64,000 nt of DNA, from positions 5,873,001-5,937,000 of the forward strand of contig NZ_CP087106.1 of NCBI RefSeq assembly GCF_028583545.1, in the 5' to 3' direction. Shown piece after piece: positions 9,982 to 17,366 of this stretch. The notes beneath the pieces were generated by a model. The model saw only the letters and a list, made by a program, of their open reading frames with translations, had not been told where the DNA came from and did not search any database. Source of the DNA: Methylobacterium sp. NMS14P. GTDB lineage: Bacteria > Pseudomonadota > Alphaproteobacteria > Rhizobiales > Beijerinckiaceae. Position 1 is the stretch's first letter, and each line of letters opens with the position of its first letter. Both the position numbers and the translations under genes were made by a program.

Positions 9982-10656
9982 TCAGGCCGACATCGCCGCG
10001 ACGGCCTCGGCGACGTGCGGCGGCGGCGGCGCCGTCACGGCGATCGCGTCGCGCTTCGGGTAGAGCGGGATCGACAGCGCCCGCGCGTGGAGGTGCAGCG
10101 CGCTCCCGCGGGGCGCACCGCCGTAGACCGCGTCGCCCAGGATCGGCCAGCCGGAGGCGGCGCAGTGGACCCGGAGCTGGTGGGTCCGGCCGGTGACCGG
10201 CTTCAGCTCCAGCCAGGTCCGCCCCCCGGCGCGGCCGAGCACCCGCCAGTGCGTCAGCGACGGGTCGCCCGCGGGGTCGGCCTTCATCCACCACGAGCGC
10301 GGATCGTCCGAGCGGCGGGCCAGCGGCAGGTCGATGCTGCCTTGTTCCTCGGCGGGCCCGCCGGCCACGATCGCCCAGTAGGTCTTGTCGACGGCGCTGC
10401 CGGAGAACAGCTTCCCGAGCCGCGCCAGCGCCTTGGCGTGGCGGCCCAGCGCGAGGCAGCCGGAGGTGTCCCGGTCGAGCCGGTGCGCGGCCTCCGGGCG
10501 GCGGGGCAGGCCGAACCGGAGGGCGTCGAGGTGGTCGGTGAGCGTCTCGCCGCCGCGGGGGCCCGGATGGACCGGCAAACCCGCCGGCTTGTCGATGACG
10601 AGCAGCAGGGCATCGCGGTAGAGGAGGCGCGCGCCTATGTCGAAGGCGTTGGACAT
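9982..10656 (-). CDS. RluA-family RNA pseudouridine synthase
   Basis: A 224-residue pseudouridine synthase. The catalytic motif HRLDRDTSG holds Asp61, and [23 protein letters not shown] and [23 protein letters not shown] are the other family motifs. It has no S4 RNA-binding domain, as in RluA/RluE-like single-domain members. It resembles the shorter alphaproteobacterial RluA subgroup; whether the target is 23S rRNA or tRNA is not decidable here. It converges with mtaB and diverges from ftsY, with only 57 bp to the ftsY start. Confidence 0.9.
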   Translation of the reverse strand: MSNAFDIGARLLYRDALLLVIDKPAGLPVHPGPRGGETLTDHLDALRFGLPRRPEAAHRLDRDTSGCLALGRHAKALARLGKLFSGSAVDKTYWAIVAGGPAEEQGSIDLPLARRSDDPRSWWMKADPAGDPSLTHWRVLGRAGGRTWLELKPVTGRTHQLRVHCAASGWPILGDAVYGGAPRGSALHLHARALSIPLYPKRDAIAVTAPPPPHVAEAVAAMSA

Positions 10657-10713
10657 CCGGATCGGCTAGAGGGTCGGTGTCGGCGGGGCAAGGTGGGGCG
10701 AGGACGCGATTTC

Positions 10714-12114
10714 ATGGCGAGCGAGGAGAAGCCCGGCTGGTTCGGCCGCCTGTTCGGGCGCAAAGGCCAGCCCGCGCCCGAGGACAGAGCCGAGGACCAG
10801 CCCGAGGACAAGCCCGAGGCCGAGCTGCCGGCCGGGGCGGCCTCGCCCTCCGAGGGGGAGCCGGATTTCGCCACCGCCGCGGAGGATGTCGCGCATGTCC
10901 CGCTGCCGCCCGAGGAGACCGGGGAGCCGGTCCCGGACGCGGTCGAGGGCGCGGACCTGCTCCCCGTGGAGGGCGAGCCGGAGCGCCCGCCGGCCGGCAC
11001 CGCCGGCGACGATCCCGCGCACGGCGCCGACCCGGTCGACACCGGCGACGTGAACCGGGAGCCGGTGGTCGAGCCGGCTGCCGAAATCCAGCCCGAGATC
11101 CAACCCGACGTTCAGCCCGACATCCAGCCTGTCGACAGCGCCGCGGCCCTCGCCCACGACGCCGGCGCCGGGCCGGACCGCGAGCCGGAGGCGAAGGGCT
11201 GGTGGAGCCGCCTCACCTCGGGGATGAAGCGGACCTCCTCGGCCCTGTCCGACCGCGTCACCGGCCTGTTCACCAAGCGCAAGCTCGACGCCACGACCCT
11301 GGAGGACCTGGAGGACGCGCTGATCCAGGCCGATTTCGGCCTGGAGACCGCGATGCGGGTCTCGGAGGCCGTCGGCAAGGGCCGCTACGAGAAGGGCATC
11401 TCGCCCGACGAGGTCCGGGCGATCCTGGCCGCGGAGGTCGAGCGCGCGCTGGAGCCCGTGGCGGTGCCGCTCGCCGTCGACGCGAGCCGGAAGCCGTACG
11501 TGATCCTGACCGTCGGCGTGAACGGCGCCGGCAAGACCACGACGCTCGGCAAGCTCGCCTCGAAGCTGCGGGCGGAGGGGCGCACCGTGATGCTCGCGGC
11601 CGGCGACACGTTCCGGGCGGCCGCGATCGATCAGCTCAAGGTCTGGGGCGCGCGCACCGGCACGCCGGTGGTGAGCGGCGCGCAGGGCGCGGACGCGGCG
11701 GGCCTCGCCTTCGACGCCCTCAAGCAGGCGGGCGCCGCCGGCACCGACGTGCTGCTGATCGACACCGCCGGCCGGCTCCAGAACAAGGCCGGGCTGATGG
11801 CCGAGCTGGAGAAGATCGTCCGCGTCCTGCGCAAGCAGGACCCGGAGGCGCCGCACGCGACGCTCCTCGTCCTCGACGCGACGGTCGGCCAGAACGCGCT
11901 CAGCCAGGTGGAGCTGTTCTCGCAGGCCGCGCCGGTCACGGGCCTGGTGATGACCAAGCTCGACGGCACCGCCCGGGGCGGCATCCTGGTGGCACTGGCG
12001 GCGAAGTTCGGCCTGCCGGTGCACTTCATCGGCGTCGGCGAGGGCGTGGAGGATCTGGAGCCCTTCGCGGCCCGCGACTTCGCCCGGGCGATCGCCGGGC
12101 TGGAGAAGGATTAG
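10714..12114 (+). CDS. ftsY: signal recognition particle receptor
   Basis: A 466-residue SRP receptor GTPase delivering ribosome-nascent chains to the translocon. The NG domain (about 165-466) has G1 [27 protein letters not shown]3 [13 protein letters not shown] and G4 [10 protein letters not shown]. The preceding about 150 residues form a long acidic Pro/Glu/Asp-rich region; it contains a tandem (E/D)-(I/V)-Q-P repeat ([16 protein letters not shown], bases about 11089-11136), probably a repeat-expanded linker. The ATG at 10714 follows [35 protein letters not shown] is the family's usual beginning and may be a membrane-binding amphipathic segment. Confidence 0.95.
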   Translation: MASEEKPGWFGRLFGRKGQPAPEDRAEDQPEDKPEAELPAGAASPSEGEPDFATAAEDVAHVPLPPEETGEPVPDAVEGADLLPVEGEPERPPAGTAGDDPAHGADPVDTGDVNREPVVEPAAEIQPEIQPDVQPDIQPVDSAAALAHDAGAGPDREPEAKGWWSRLTSGMKRTSSALSDRVTGLFTKRKLDATTLEDLEDALIQADFGLETAMRVSEAVGKGRYEKGISPDEVRAILAAEVERALEPVAVPLAVDASRKPYVILTVGVNGAGKTTTLGKLASKLRAEGRTVMLAAGDTFRAAAIDQLKVWGARTGTPVVSGAQGADAAGLAFDALKQAGAAGTDVLLIDTAGRLQNKAGLMAELEKIVRVLRKQDPEAPHATLLVLDATVGQNALSQVELFSQAAPVTGLVMTKLDGTARGGILVALAAKFGLPVHFIGVGEGVEDLEPFAARDFARAIAGLEKD

Positions 12115-12140
12115 GACGCGGCCGCCCGCCGATCTTTGGT

Positions 12141-12163
12141 GCGCGATGTCATGGACATCGCGC
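12141..12163 (+). promoter_or_regulatory. hairpin between ftsY and the septation protein gene
   Basis: GCGCGATGTC-ATG-GACATCGCGC is a perfect 10-bp stem with a 3-nt loop, 26 bases after the ftsY stop and 53 bases before the next start. No T-run follows. It could be a terminator or attenuator between two co-directional genes, or a binding site. Confidence 0.5.
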
Positions 12164-12215
12164 GCTCCGCGTTACACACACCCCGGCGAATCCCGTCCGA
12201 CGCTCGCAGCCTACC

Positions 12216-12860
12216 GTGAGCGCCGCAGCCGAGCCAACCGAGCGTATGCAGATCGAATCCGTCCCCCCGCACCGCCACCTGCCGCCGCTCGTGAAGCTGG
12301 CGCTGGAACTCGGGCCGCTGGTGCTGTTCTTCCTCGGCAACGCCTATTCCGAGAAGTTCGGCGTCGCCCCGGACCAGAAGCTGTTCGTTGCCACGGGCGT
12401 GTTCATCGCGGCGACCGTGGCGGCGCTGGCGATCCACTACGTGATGGTGCGTCGCCTGCCGATCATGCCGCTCGTGTCCGGCGTGGTGGTGGTGGTGTTC
12501 GGCGGCCTGACCCTGGCGCTGCAGGACAAGACCTTCATCATGGTCAAGCCGACCATCGTGAACGCCCTGTTCGGCACCGTGCTGCTCGGCGGCCTCGTCT
12601 TCGGGCGCTCGCTGCTGTCGGTGGTGCTCGACTCGATGTTCAGCCTCACCGAGGAGGGCTGGCGCAAGCTCACCTTCCGCTGGGGCGTGTTCTTCTTCGT
12701 GCTCGCCGCGCTCAACGAACTGGTCTGGCGGACGCAGACGGAGGATTTCTGGGTCAACTTCAAGGTGTTCGGCATCATGCCGATCACCGTGCTGTTCGCC
12801 CTCGCGCAGACGCCGCTGCTCACCCGCTACGAGCGCAAGAAGGTGCAGCCGGAGGCGTGA
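12216..12860 (+). CDS. inner membrane septation protein A (YciB/IspZ family)
   Basis: An intracellular septation protein A homologue, 214 residues from the GTG at 12216 or 204 from the ATG at 12246; neither has a good Shine-Dalgarno, so the start is uncertain. Five to six membrane helices are visible: [88 protein letters not shown] and [13 protein letters not shown]. The LGPLVLFF and [14 protein letters not shown] motifs mark the family, which in enterobacteria affects cell-envelope synthesis and septation; the biochemical role is not settled. The gene is tail to tail with ccmG, 4 bp apart. Confidence 0.9.
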   Translation: MSAAAEPTERMQIESVPPHRHLPPLVKLALELGPLVLFFLGNAYSEKFGVAPDQKLFVATGVFIAATVAALAIHYVMVRRLPIMPLVSGVVVVVFGGLTLALQDKTFIMVKPTIVNALFGTVLLGGLVFGRSLLSVVLDSMFSLTEEGWRKLTFRWGVFFFVLAALNELVWRTQTEDFWVNFKVFGIMPITVLFALAQTPLLTRYERKKVQPEA

Positions 12861-12864
12861 CAGC

Positions 12865-13479
12865 CTACTGTGCCGCCGCCACCTTCCCGGCGGCGCGGAT
12901 CCGCGCGAGCACGCTCGCGAAGTTCTCCGGCGTGAGGATGCCGACGAGCTTGTCGCGGATCACGCCGTCGGGCCCGATGATGAAGGTCTCGGGCACGCCG
13001 TAGACGCCGAAATCGATCGCCGCCCGGCCGCCGGCATCGGCGCCCACCGCGCTGAACGGCACGCCGTGCCGGGTCAGGAAGCGCTGGCCGGCCTCGGGGT
13101 TCGGCTCCTTGTAGTCGATGCCGACGAGCCGGATGCCGGGCTCCTTCGCCAGCCGCATCAGCATCGGGTGCTCCACCTGGCAAGGAGCGCACCACGAGGC
13201 GAAGACGTTCAGCACCGTGATCTGGCCCTTGAGGTCCGCGCTCGACAGGCCGGGCACGGGCGCGCCGTCGGCGGTCAGCCCCGGCACGGCGGGCAGGTCG
13301 AAGCGCGGGACCGGCTTGCCGATCATCGCGGAGGGGAGGGCGGCCGGGTCGGCGCCGGAGCGCAGGCGCAGGAACAGCACGGCGGCGAGCGCCGCGAAGA
13401 CGAGCGCCGGCAGGATCAGCAGCAGCGAGCGGCGGACCGGCGGCGTCCGGCCGGCGGCGTCGTCGAGGGGCGCGGTCAT
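12865..13479 (-). CDS. ccmG: cytochrome c biogenesis thiol:disulfide oxidoreductase
   Basis: A 204-residue membrane-anchored periplasmic thioredoxin (CcmG/DsbE). An N-terminal anchor (about 17-38) precedes a thioredoxin fold with active site FASWCAPC (Cys97 and Cys100) and the cis-proline segment YGVPETFIIGPDG. The GVPETF signature and the acidic-pocket residues are those of CcmG, which reduces apocytochrome c or CcmH before haem attachment. The start codon overlaps the ccmD stop by 4 bp (13476-13479), so ccmC-ccmD-ccmG form one unit. ccmA, ccmB, ccmE, ccmF and ccmH are not in the window. Confidence 0.95.
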   Translation of the reverse strand: MTAPLDDAAGRTPPVRRSLLLILPALVFAALAAVLFLRLRSGADPAALPSAMIGKPVPRFDLPAVPGLTADGAPVPGLSSADLKGQITVLNVFASWCAPCQVEHPMLMRLAKEPGIRLVGIDYKEPNPEAGQRFLTRHGVPFSAVGADAGGRAAIDFGVYGVPETFIIGPDGVIRDKLVGILTPENFASVLARIRAAGKVAAAQ

Positions 13480-13619
13480 CGCCGGTCCTCGCCGAAGCCC
13501 TTGAGGGCGCGCCGCTGCGCCCGGCGGTCGCGCAGGGCGTTGCCCACGAGGGCGACCATCACCACCGCCGTGAAGGCGTAGGCGGCCAGGATGAAGCCGC
13601 CGTGAGACCCGAGATCCAT
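13476..13619 (-). CDS. ccmD: haem exporter subunit CcmD
   Basis: A 47-residue protein with a single membrane helix: MDLGSHGGFILAAYAFTAVV at its start, then VALVGNALRDRRAQRRALK, a basic cytoplasmic tail. CcmD stabilises the CcmABC haem-handling complex and is needed to release holo-CcmE. The short length, the position between ccmC and ccmG, and the family pattern (aromatic/Gly N-terminus, one helix, Arg-rich tail) make the call safe. Its stop TGA overlaps the ccmG ATG. Confidence 0.92.
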   Translation of the reverse strand: MDLGSHGGFILAAYAFTAVVMVALVGNALRDRRAQRRALKGFGEDRR

Positions 13620-13625
13620 CGCGGT

Positions 13626-13631
13626 CCTCCT
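13626..13631 (-). promoter_or_regulatory. strong ribosome binding site of ccmD overlapping the ccmC stop
   Basis: On the minus strand AGGAGG lies 6 nt before the ccmD ATG and includes the last two bases of the ccmC TAG. This places ccmD initiation on the terminating ccmC ribosome and fixes the ccmD start. Confidence 0.75.
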
Positions 13632-14448
13632 AGACCGGCTGCCCGACCGGCATCGTGGCCGGTGTCGGGGTGAGGCGCGGCTGGGCGCGGTCGAGGCGCT
13701 CGGCCTCGCGGATCGTCAGCGTCCGCACCCGACGGCGCATGATCTCGGTGCGCATCGCGTAGAGGTGCTGCGTCACCCCGCCGAGGGTCGCGGCGCCGAT
13801 CATGACCAGCAGCGGGTGGAGCATCGAGGGGTCGATGGTCGAGCCGCCCACGCGCAGGATCGAGGCCGGCTGGTGCAGGGTCGACCACCAGTTCACCGAG
13901 AACTTGATGATCGGCAGGTTCACGGCGCCGACCAGCGTCAGGATCGCCACCGCGCGCGCGGCGCGGTTCGGATCCTCCAGCGTACGCCACAGGGCGATGA
14001 TGCCGCAGTAGATCAGCAGCAGGATCAGCATGGAGGTCAGGCGCGCGTCCCAGACCCAGTAGGTGCCCCACATGGGCTTGCCCCACAGTGAGCCGGTCAC
14101 GAGGCAGATCAGCGTGAAGGCGGCCCCGATCGGCGCGGCTGCGCGCTGGGCGACGTCGGCGAGCGGGTGGCGCCAGACCAGGGTGCCGATCGCCGACACG
14201 CTCATCGCGCCGTAGAAGAACACGCCGAGCCAGGCCGCCGGCACGTGGATGTACATGATCCGCACGGTCTCGCCCTGCTGGTAGTCGGGCGGCACCACGA
14301 AGAAGGTCTGGTACAGGCCCAGGGCCAGGACACCGAGGGACAGTGCCGTCAGCCACGGCACGAGCGCCCCCGACCACCGCATGAAGTGGCTGGGGTTCGA
14401 CAGGCGGGTCCAGAGGGAAGGCGTCATCGCGGCAGCTGTCTCGGACAT
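13630..14448 (-). CDS. ccmC: haem exporter protein CcmC
   Basis: A 272-residue integral membrane haem-handling protein that, with CcmD and CcmE, presents haem at the periplasmic face. The tryptophan-rich signature WGTYWVWDARLTS is at about 127-139, and the two flanking haem-ligand histidines fit IMYIHVPAAWLG (near 66) and WWSTLHQPASI (near 190). Six membrane helices are apparent. The acidic/basic C-terminal tail after TQHLYAMRTEIMRRR is longer than in many homologues. It heads the ccmC-ccmD-ccmG unit; no ccmAB genes precede it within the 730-bp upstream spacer. Confidence 0.95.
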   Translation of the reverse strand: MSETAAAMTPSLWTRLSNPSHFMRWSGALVPWLTALSLGVLALGLYQTFFVVPPDYQQGETVRIMYIHVPAAWLGVFFYGAMSVSAIGTLVWRHPLADVAQRAAAPIGAAFTLICLVTGSLWGKPMWGTYWVWDARLTSMLILLLIYCGIIALWRTLEDPNRAARAVAILTLVGAVNLPIIKFSVNWWSTLHQPASILRVGGSTIDPSMLHPLLVMIGAATLGGVTQHLYAMRTEIMRRRVRTLTIREAERLDRAQPRLTPTPATMPVGQPV

Positions 14449-14734
14449 CGTGGAAGCGGTCTAGCCTAGGGTGCGGTGCAGCAACAATGCGGGCCGGCGG
14501 CGCAGGCGGCGGGGTCGCCGGAATGTGGTCGCCCGCCGGGCCGGACGCGCCGACGATTACCCCGTCGTTCCGGGGGGGGCGCAGGCGAGCCCGGAGCCCC
14601 GAGACGGGGACGATGCGTGATCCCGGCGCGCCGACCTGCCGGGATCCGGCTCCGACGGCGGCTCTCGTGCCGCTCCCGATCGTGCTGCGATGGTCCGGAC
14701 GGCGAGCGTCTCCGGTCGGGACATCCGCGCCGTG

Positions 14735-14770
14735 CCCCCTCTCCCGTGCGGGAGAGGGCTGGGGTGAGGG
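14735..14770. repeat. dispersed palindromic repeat, copy C
   Basis: The core CCCTCTCCCG-TG-CGGGAGAGGG (14737-14758) is followed by CTGGGGTGAGGG. The right-hand flank GGTGAGGG is the complement of the CCCTCACC flank preceding copy D, so C and D form an inverted pair about 100 bp apart, like a bacterial interspersed mosaic element. Confidence 0.8.
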
Positions 14771-14840
14771 ACAGGACGCCTCCGGATCGGCGAGATCCTC
14801 GCCGCGCGTCCGCGTCGAGCCACGTCCGGACAGGCCTGAT

Positions 14841-14880
14841 CCCTCACCCTGTCCCTCTCCCGCACGGGAGAGGGGACCCG
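14841..14880. repeat. dispersed palindromic repeat, copy D
   Basis: CCCTCACCCTGT precedes the core CCCTCTCCCG-CA-CGGGAGAGGG (14853-14874), followed by GGACCCG. It is nearly identical to copy A over about 45 bp, including both flanks, and inverted relative to copy C. Confidence 0.8.
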
Positions 14881-15100
14881 CGCCCCGCACTCACGCGCGG
14901 AGACGTCCCACGGCGCTCCGATCCTGGCATTGTTCCTATTTGTGCTTCCTGACCGCGCCTGTTCGCGGCGTTCGGAGCCATACCCCGGCGCCACTGATGC
15001 GCGGGGACGATGACGCGCGTCCGACAATGACGCACGTCCGCAGCCGCAGGTTCTCGCGCCCGAGCCTTGCGCATCGCGGGCGGATTGCGCATATAGATGT

Positions 15101-15115
15101 GAACAAAAAGAGAAC
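15101..15115 (+). promoter_or_regulatory. LexA (SOS) box, GAAC-N7-GAAC
   Basis: GAAC at 15101-15104, seven bases AAAAAGA, and GAAC at 15112-15115 match exactly the direct-repeat LexA operator known in alphaproteobacteria (GTTC-N7-GTTC read on the other strand). It lies 64 bp before the ATG at 15179. A possible -10 element (TATAGAT, about 15092-15098) lies directly upstream, so LexA binding would block the promoter. Confidence 0.65.
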
Positions 15116-15178
15116 GAAAGAGCGTCCCCGATAAAACCTGTGGACGACGCGACCTCATCCTGACGGAACGAGCGCCCC

Positions 15179-15853
15179 ATGCGAACCGCCGACAAGCAGA
15201 TCGCCGACATCCTCGTCCGCTACGGCGAGCCCTTCGGGGGCAACGTCTGGCGCGTCCAGGGGACCGCCGTCATCTACCACAAGACCCTGGAGCGCATCGC
15301 CGCCCAGGCCGGTATCGTCTTCGAGCCGCCGACCGTCATCCGGGCCGAGCGCGACGAGGCCGTGATCCTGGTCACCGGCCGGCTGCCCGGCGCGAAGCCC
15401 GGGACTGAGCGGGTCGAGTGGTCCATGGGCGAGGCGCTGGTCAACGTGAACTACCGCGTCTCGGGCAAGCAGGCGGCCTACGTCTACGCCATGGCCGAGA
15501 AGCGCGGGAAGGACCGCGTCATCCTCAAGCTCATCGAGCTGCACGGCCTCGTCTACTCCGAGGAGGAGGCCGACGAGTTCCGGGCCCACCAGGTCCCGGT
15601 CCGGGCCGTCGACGAGGATTTCGAGGAGGCGCCCGCCTTCGACGAGGTCACCGAGGCCGAGGGTGACCTCAAGCGCCGCATCGACGAGGCCGAGACCATC
15701 AACGCGGTCACCGACCTGATGCTGGACGGCGCCACCCAGGCCGTCCTCGCGACGATGCCCCCCGGCACCCGCGACGAGGTACGCGACTACGCCAAGGCCC
15801 GCCTCGTGGCGCTCGGCTGGCCGAAGCGCGCCGGTCGCCGCAGCGCCGCCTGA
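15179..15853 (+). CDS. conserved hypothetical protein, phage-type recombination accessory (SSAP-like?)
   Basis: A 224-residue protein with no signal peptide or membrane segment. The family-like features are GEPFGGNVWRVQGTAVIYHK near residue 17, KTLERIAAQAGIVFEPP, the paired VNVNYRVSGKQAAYVYAM and AEKRGKDRVILKLIELHG, and VYSEEEADEF. Proteins of this pattern are, as I recall, found mainly in phages and prophage-like regions near exonuclease or annealing genes; the AMAEKRGKDR...LK segment recalls the core of Rad52-like annealing proteins. That function is a guess from pattern, not an established homology. The second half (140-224) is acidic and helical. It is preceded by an SOS box and followed after 32 bp by a small co-directional gene, so damage-inducible expression is likely. 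Confidence 0.6.
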   Translation: MRTADKQIADILVRYGEPFGGNVWRVQGTAVIYHKTLERIAAQAGIVFEPPTVIRAERDEAVILVTGRLPGAKPGTERVEWSMGEALVNVNYRVSGKQAAYVYAMAEKRGKDRVILKLIELHGLVYSEEEADEFRAHQVPVRAVDEDFEEAPAFDEVTEAEGDLKRRIDEAETINAVTDLMLDGATQAVLATMPPGTRDEVRDYAKARLVALGWPKRAGRRSAA

Positions 15854-15885
15854 ACCCCGCTTCCACCCCACCGAAGGAGACCGCC

Positions 15886-16197
15886 ATGCATCGCGCGACG
15901 AGCCGCCGCACCATGAAGGCCCGCCGGGATTCCCACCACGGCTGGAGCATCGAGACGCTGTCCTACAGCCCGACGCGGATCGTCCGCCTCGGTGCCGAGA
16001 AGGTCGCGATCCTGTTCCCCCCGGTCGAGCCCGGCGCGGCCTGGCAGCTCTACCCGCATCCCGACACGTTCCCGGGCCTCAACTTCGAGGGGCTGCCCGA
16101 GCCGCTGCGCCCGGAATTCCTCGCCTTCCCGGACCTGCCGGAGGTGGAGCGGTTCCTCGGCATCCGCGACGCCGAGCCCGCCGCCCTCGCGGCGTGA
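15886..16197 (+). CDS. hypothetical protein downstream of the SOS-box gene
   Basis: A 103-residue protein I do not recognise. It starts with a basic segment (HRATSRRTMKARRDSHHGW), followed by a beta-rich part (WSIETLSYSPTRIVRLGAEK and VAILFPPVEPGAAWQLYPHP) and ends LPEVERFLGIRD. A good Shine-Dalgarno (GAAGGAGA, 7 nt before the ATG) supports translation. It lies 32 bp after the 15179 gene with no terminator between, so the two probably share the SOS-controlled transcript. Confidence 0.6.
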   Translation: MHRATSRRTMKARRDSHHGWSIETLSYSPTRIVRLGAEKVAILFPPVEPGAAWQLYPHPDTFPGLNFEGLPEPLRPEFLAFPDLPEVERFLGIRDAEPAALAA

Positions 16198-16218
16198 TTC
16201 GGTCTTTCAGGGCGCCGG

Positions 16219-16977
16219 TCAGGGCGCCTGCCAGGGCGCGCCGCGATGGAGCGCCTCGGCCTCGTCGGTGAAGGCGCCGCCGGCGCCGTGCAGGACGAGG
16301 GGCGGCAGCAGGCTCGGTGAGGCGCGGCTGCCGCGGGTCGCCGCGATCAGCACGCGGATCGCGGGCGCGTCGCCGCGGGGATGGACCGGGCGGATCGCCA
16401 GCTTGCCGTAGCGCCCCCGGAGGGCGTCGAGGCAGGCCGGGAGGGCGTCCGCCCGGTGGATGAGGCCGAGCCGGCCGCCGGGCCGCAGGATCGCCGTGCA
16501 GGTCCGGATCCAGGTGTCGAGATCGCCGCCCGCGAAGGTGTGGGCGGCGGCGCGGCCCGGGTTCGGCGAGGCGCGGTGGCCGCCGGCGGCGAAGAACGGC
16601 GGGTTGGTGAGCACCACGTCGAAACTGTCCGGCAGCAGACCGGCGGCGCGGCGTTCCGCCGCGGGCGCCAGCACGTCGGCGACCAGGACCTGCGCGTCGA
16701 TGCCGTTGAGGGCCGCGTTCGCGCGGGCCTGCCCGGCGAGCGCCGGGTCGCGCTCGACCAGGGTCGGCCGGAGGCCCGGCGCCAGGGCCGCGCAGGCGAG
16801 GCCGACGGCGCCGGTCCCGGCGCCGACGTCGCAGAGCCGGTCGCCGGCCCGCGGCGCGAGCAGCCGGGCGAGCAGCACCGCGTCGGTCCCGGCGCGGTGC
16901 GCCCCCCGCGGCGGCTGGTGCAGGCGCAGGCGGCCGCCGAGGAAGGGATCGGTCCCGCTGTCGGCCTCGGCCGTCAC
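16219..16977 (-). CDS. tRNA1(Val) (adenine37-N6)-methyltransferase-like protein
   Basis: A 252-residue class I SAM-dependent N6-adenine methyltransferase. Motif I is CDVGAGTGAVGLACA, the acidic motif II is TLVERDPALAG, and the catalytic N6-amino motif is VLTNPPFFAAGGHRASP. The N-terminus GGRLRLHQPPRGAHRAGTDAVLLA matches the TrmN6/YfiC group, which methylates A37 of tRNA1(Val). The GTG start at 16977 overlaps the DUF2007 stop by 4 bp (GTGA). Three copies of CAGGGCGC, spaced 13-14 bp, span the stop codon region (16208-16241). Confidence 0.82.
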   Translation of the reverse strand: MTAEADSGTDPFLGGRLRLHQPPRGAHRAGTDAVLLARLLAPRAGDRLCDVGAGTGAVGLACAALAPGLRPTLVERDPALAGQARANAALNGIDAQVLVADVLAPAAERRAAGLLPDSFDVVLTNPPFFAAGGHRASPNPGRAAAHTFAGGDLDTWIRTCTAILRPGGRLGLIHRADALPACLDALRGRYGKLAIRPVHPRGDAPAIRVLIAATRGSRASPSLLPPLVLHGAGGAFTDEAEALHRGAPWQAP

Positions 16978-17198
16978 GGCTGGCGCAACTCGTGGGCGAT
17001 GCCGGCATCCGTCAGCAGGCGGCGGGCCTGGGCCTCGTGGTCGCGCGGCACCAGGAGGCGCTGGCCGAAGACGCCGATCGACCCCTCCATCAGGCTCATG
17101 TGGCTGTCGGCCACGAGGACCGGGATCTCGGCCGCCTCGAGGATTGACCGGGCGAATCCGATCAGCACGACGTCGTTGGCCCGGATCAGCTCGATCAT
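16974..17198 (-). CDS. DUF2007 domain protein
   Basis: A 74-residue protein, MIELIRANDVVLIGFARSIL then EAAEIPVLVADSHMSLMEGS, with the signature LLVPRDHEAQARRLLTDAGI. This fits the DUF2007 (putative signal-transducing, GlnB-like fold) family at its usual length of about 75 residues. The biochemical role is unknown. The gene precedes and is coupled (4-bp overlap) to the tRNA methyltransferase, an arrangement conserved next to the polyprenyl synthase in Rhizobiales. I chose the ATG at 17198, where family similarity begins, rather than upstream in-frame starts. Confidence 0.88.
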   Translation of the reverse strand: MIELIRANDVVLIGFARSILEAAEIPVLVADSHMSLMEGSIGVFGQRLLVPRDHEAQARRLLTDAGIAHELRQP

Positions 17199-17366
17199 CG
17201 CGGCGCGGCCCCGGAGCGGGCGGGGATCGGCGGTTTCGTCGCGTGAGGTCCGCGCTGGCGACACCCCATATCCGGCCGGCGACGATGTTGCGGCGCCGCG
17301 GGGCGCGTGCGAAGGGATCGCCCGCCCCTTGAGGGGCGACCGGTCTGGAGGTCACGGATCTTGGGT

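Larger units (their letters stand above)
14449..15178. other. 730-bp intergenic region with paired palindromic repeats and a LexA-type box
   Basis: No convincing gene is seen. It separates the divergent ccmC and the 15179 gene and holds two inverted copies of the dispersed palindrome (14735-14770 and 14841-14880), then an A/T-richer stretch from about 15085 to 15135 containing the LexA-type box. Codon-like reading frames here are not supported by start sites or recognisable protein families. Confidence 0.6.

Noticed and set aside
16208..16241. Three copies of CAGGGCGC near the end of the tRNA methyltransferase gene
   Set aside because: They lie partly in coding sequence and may simply reflect codon bias; too short to be called a repeat element.
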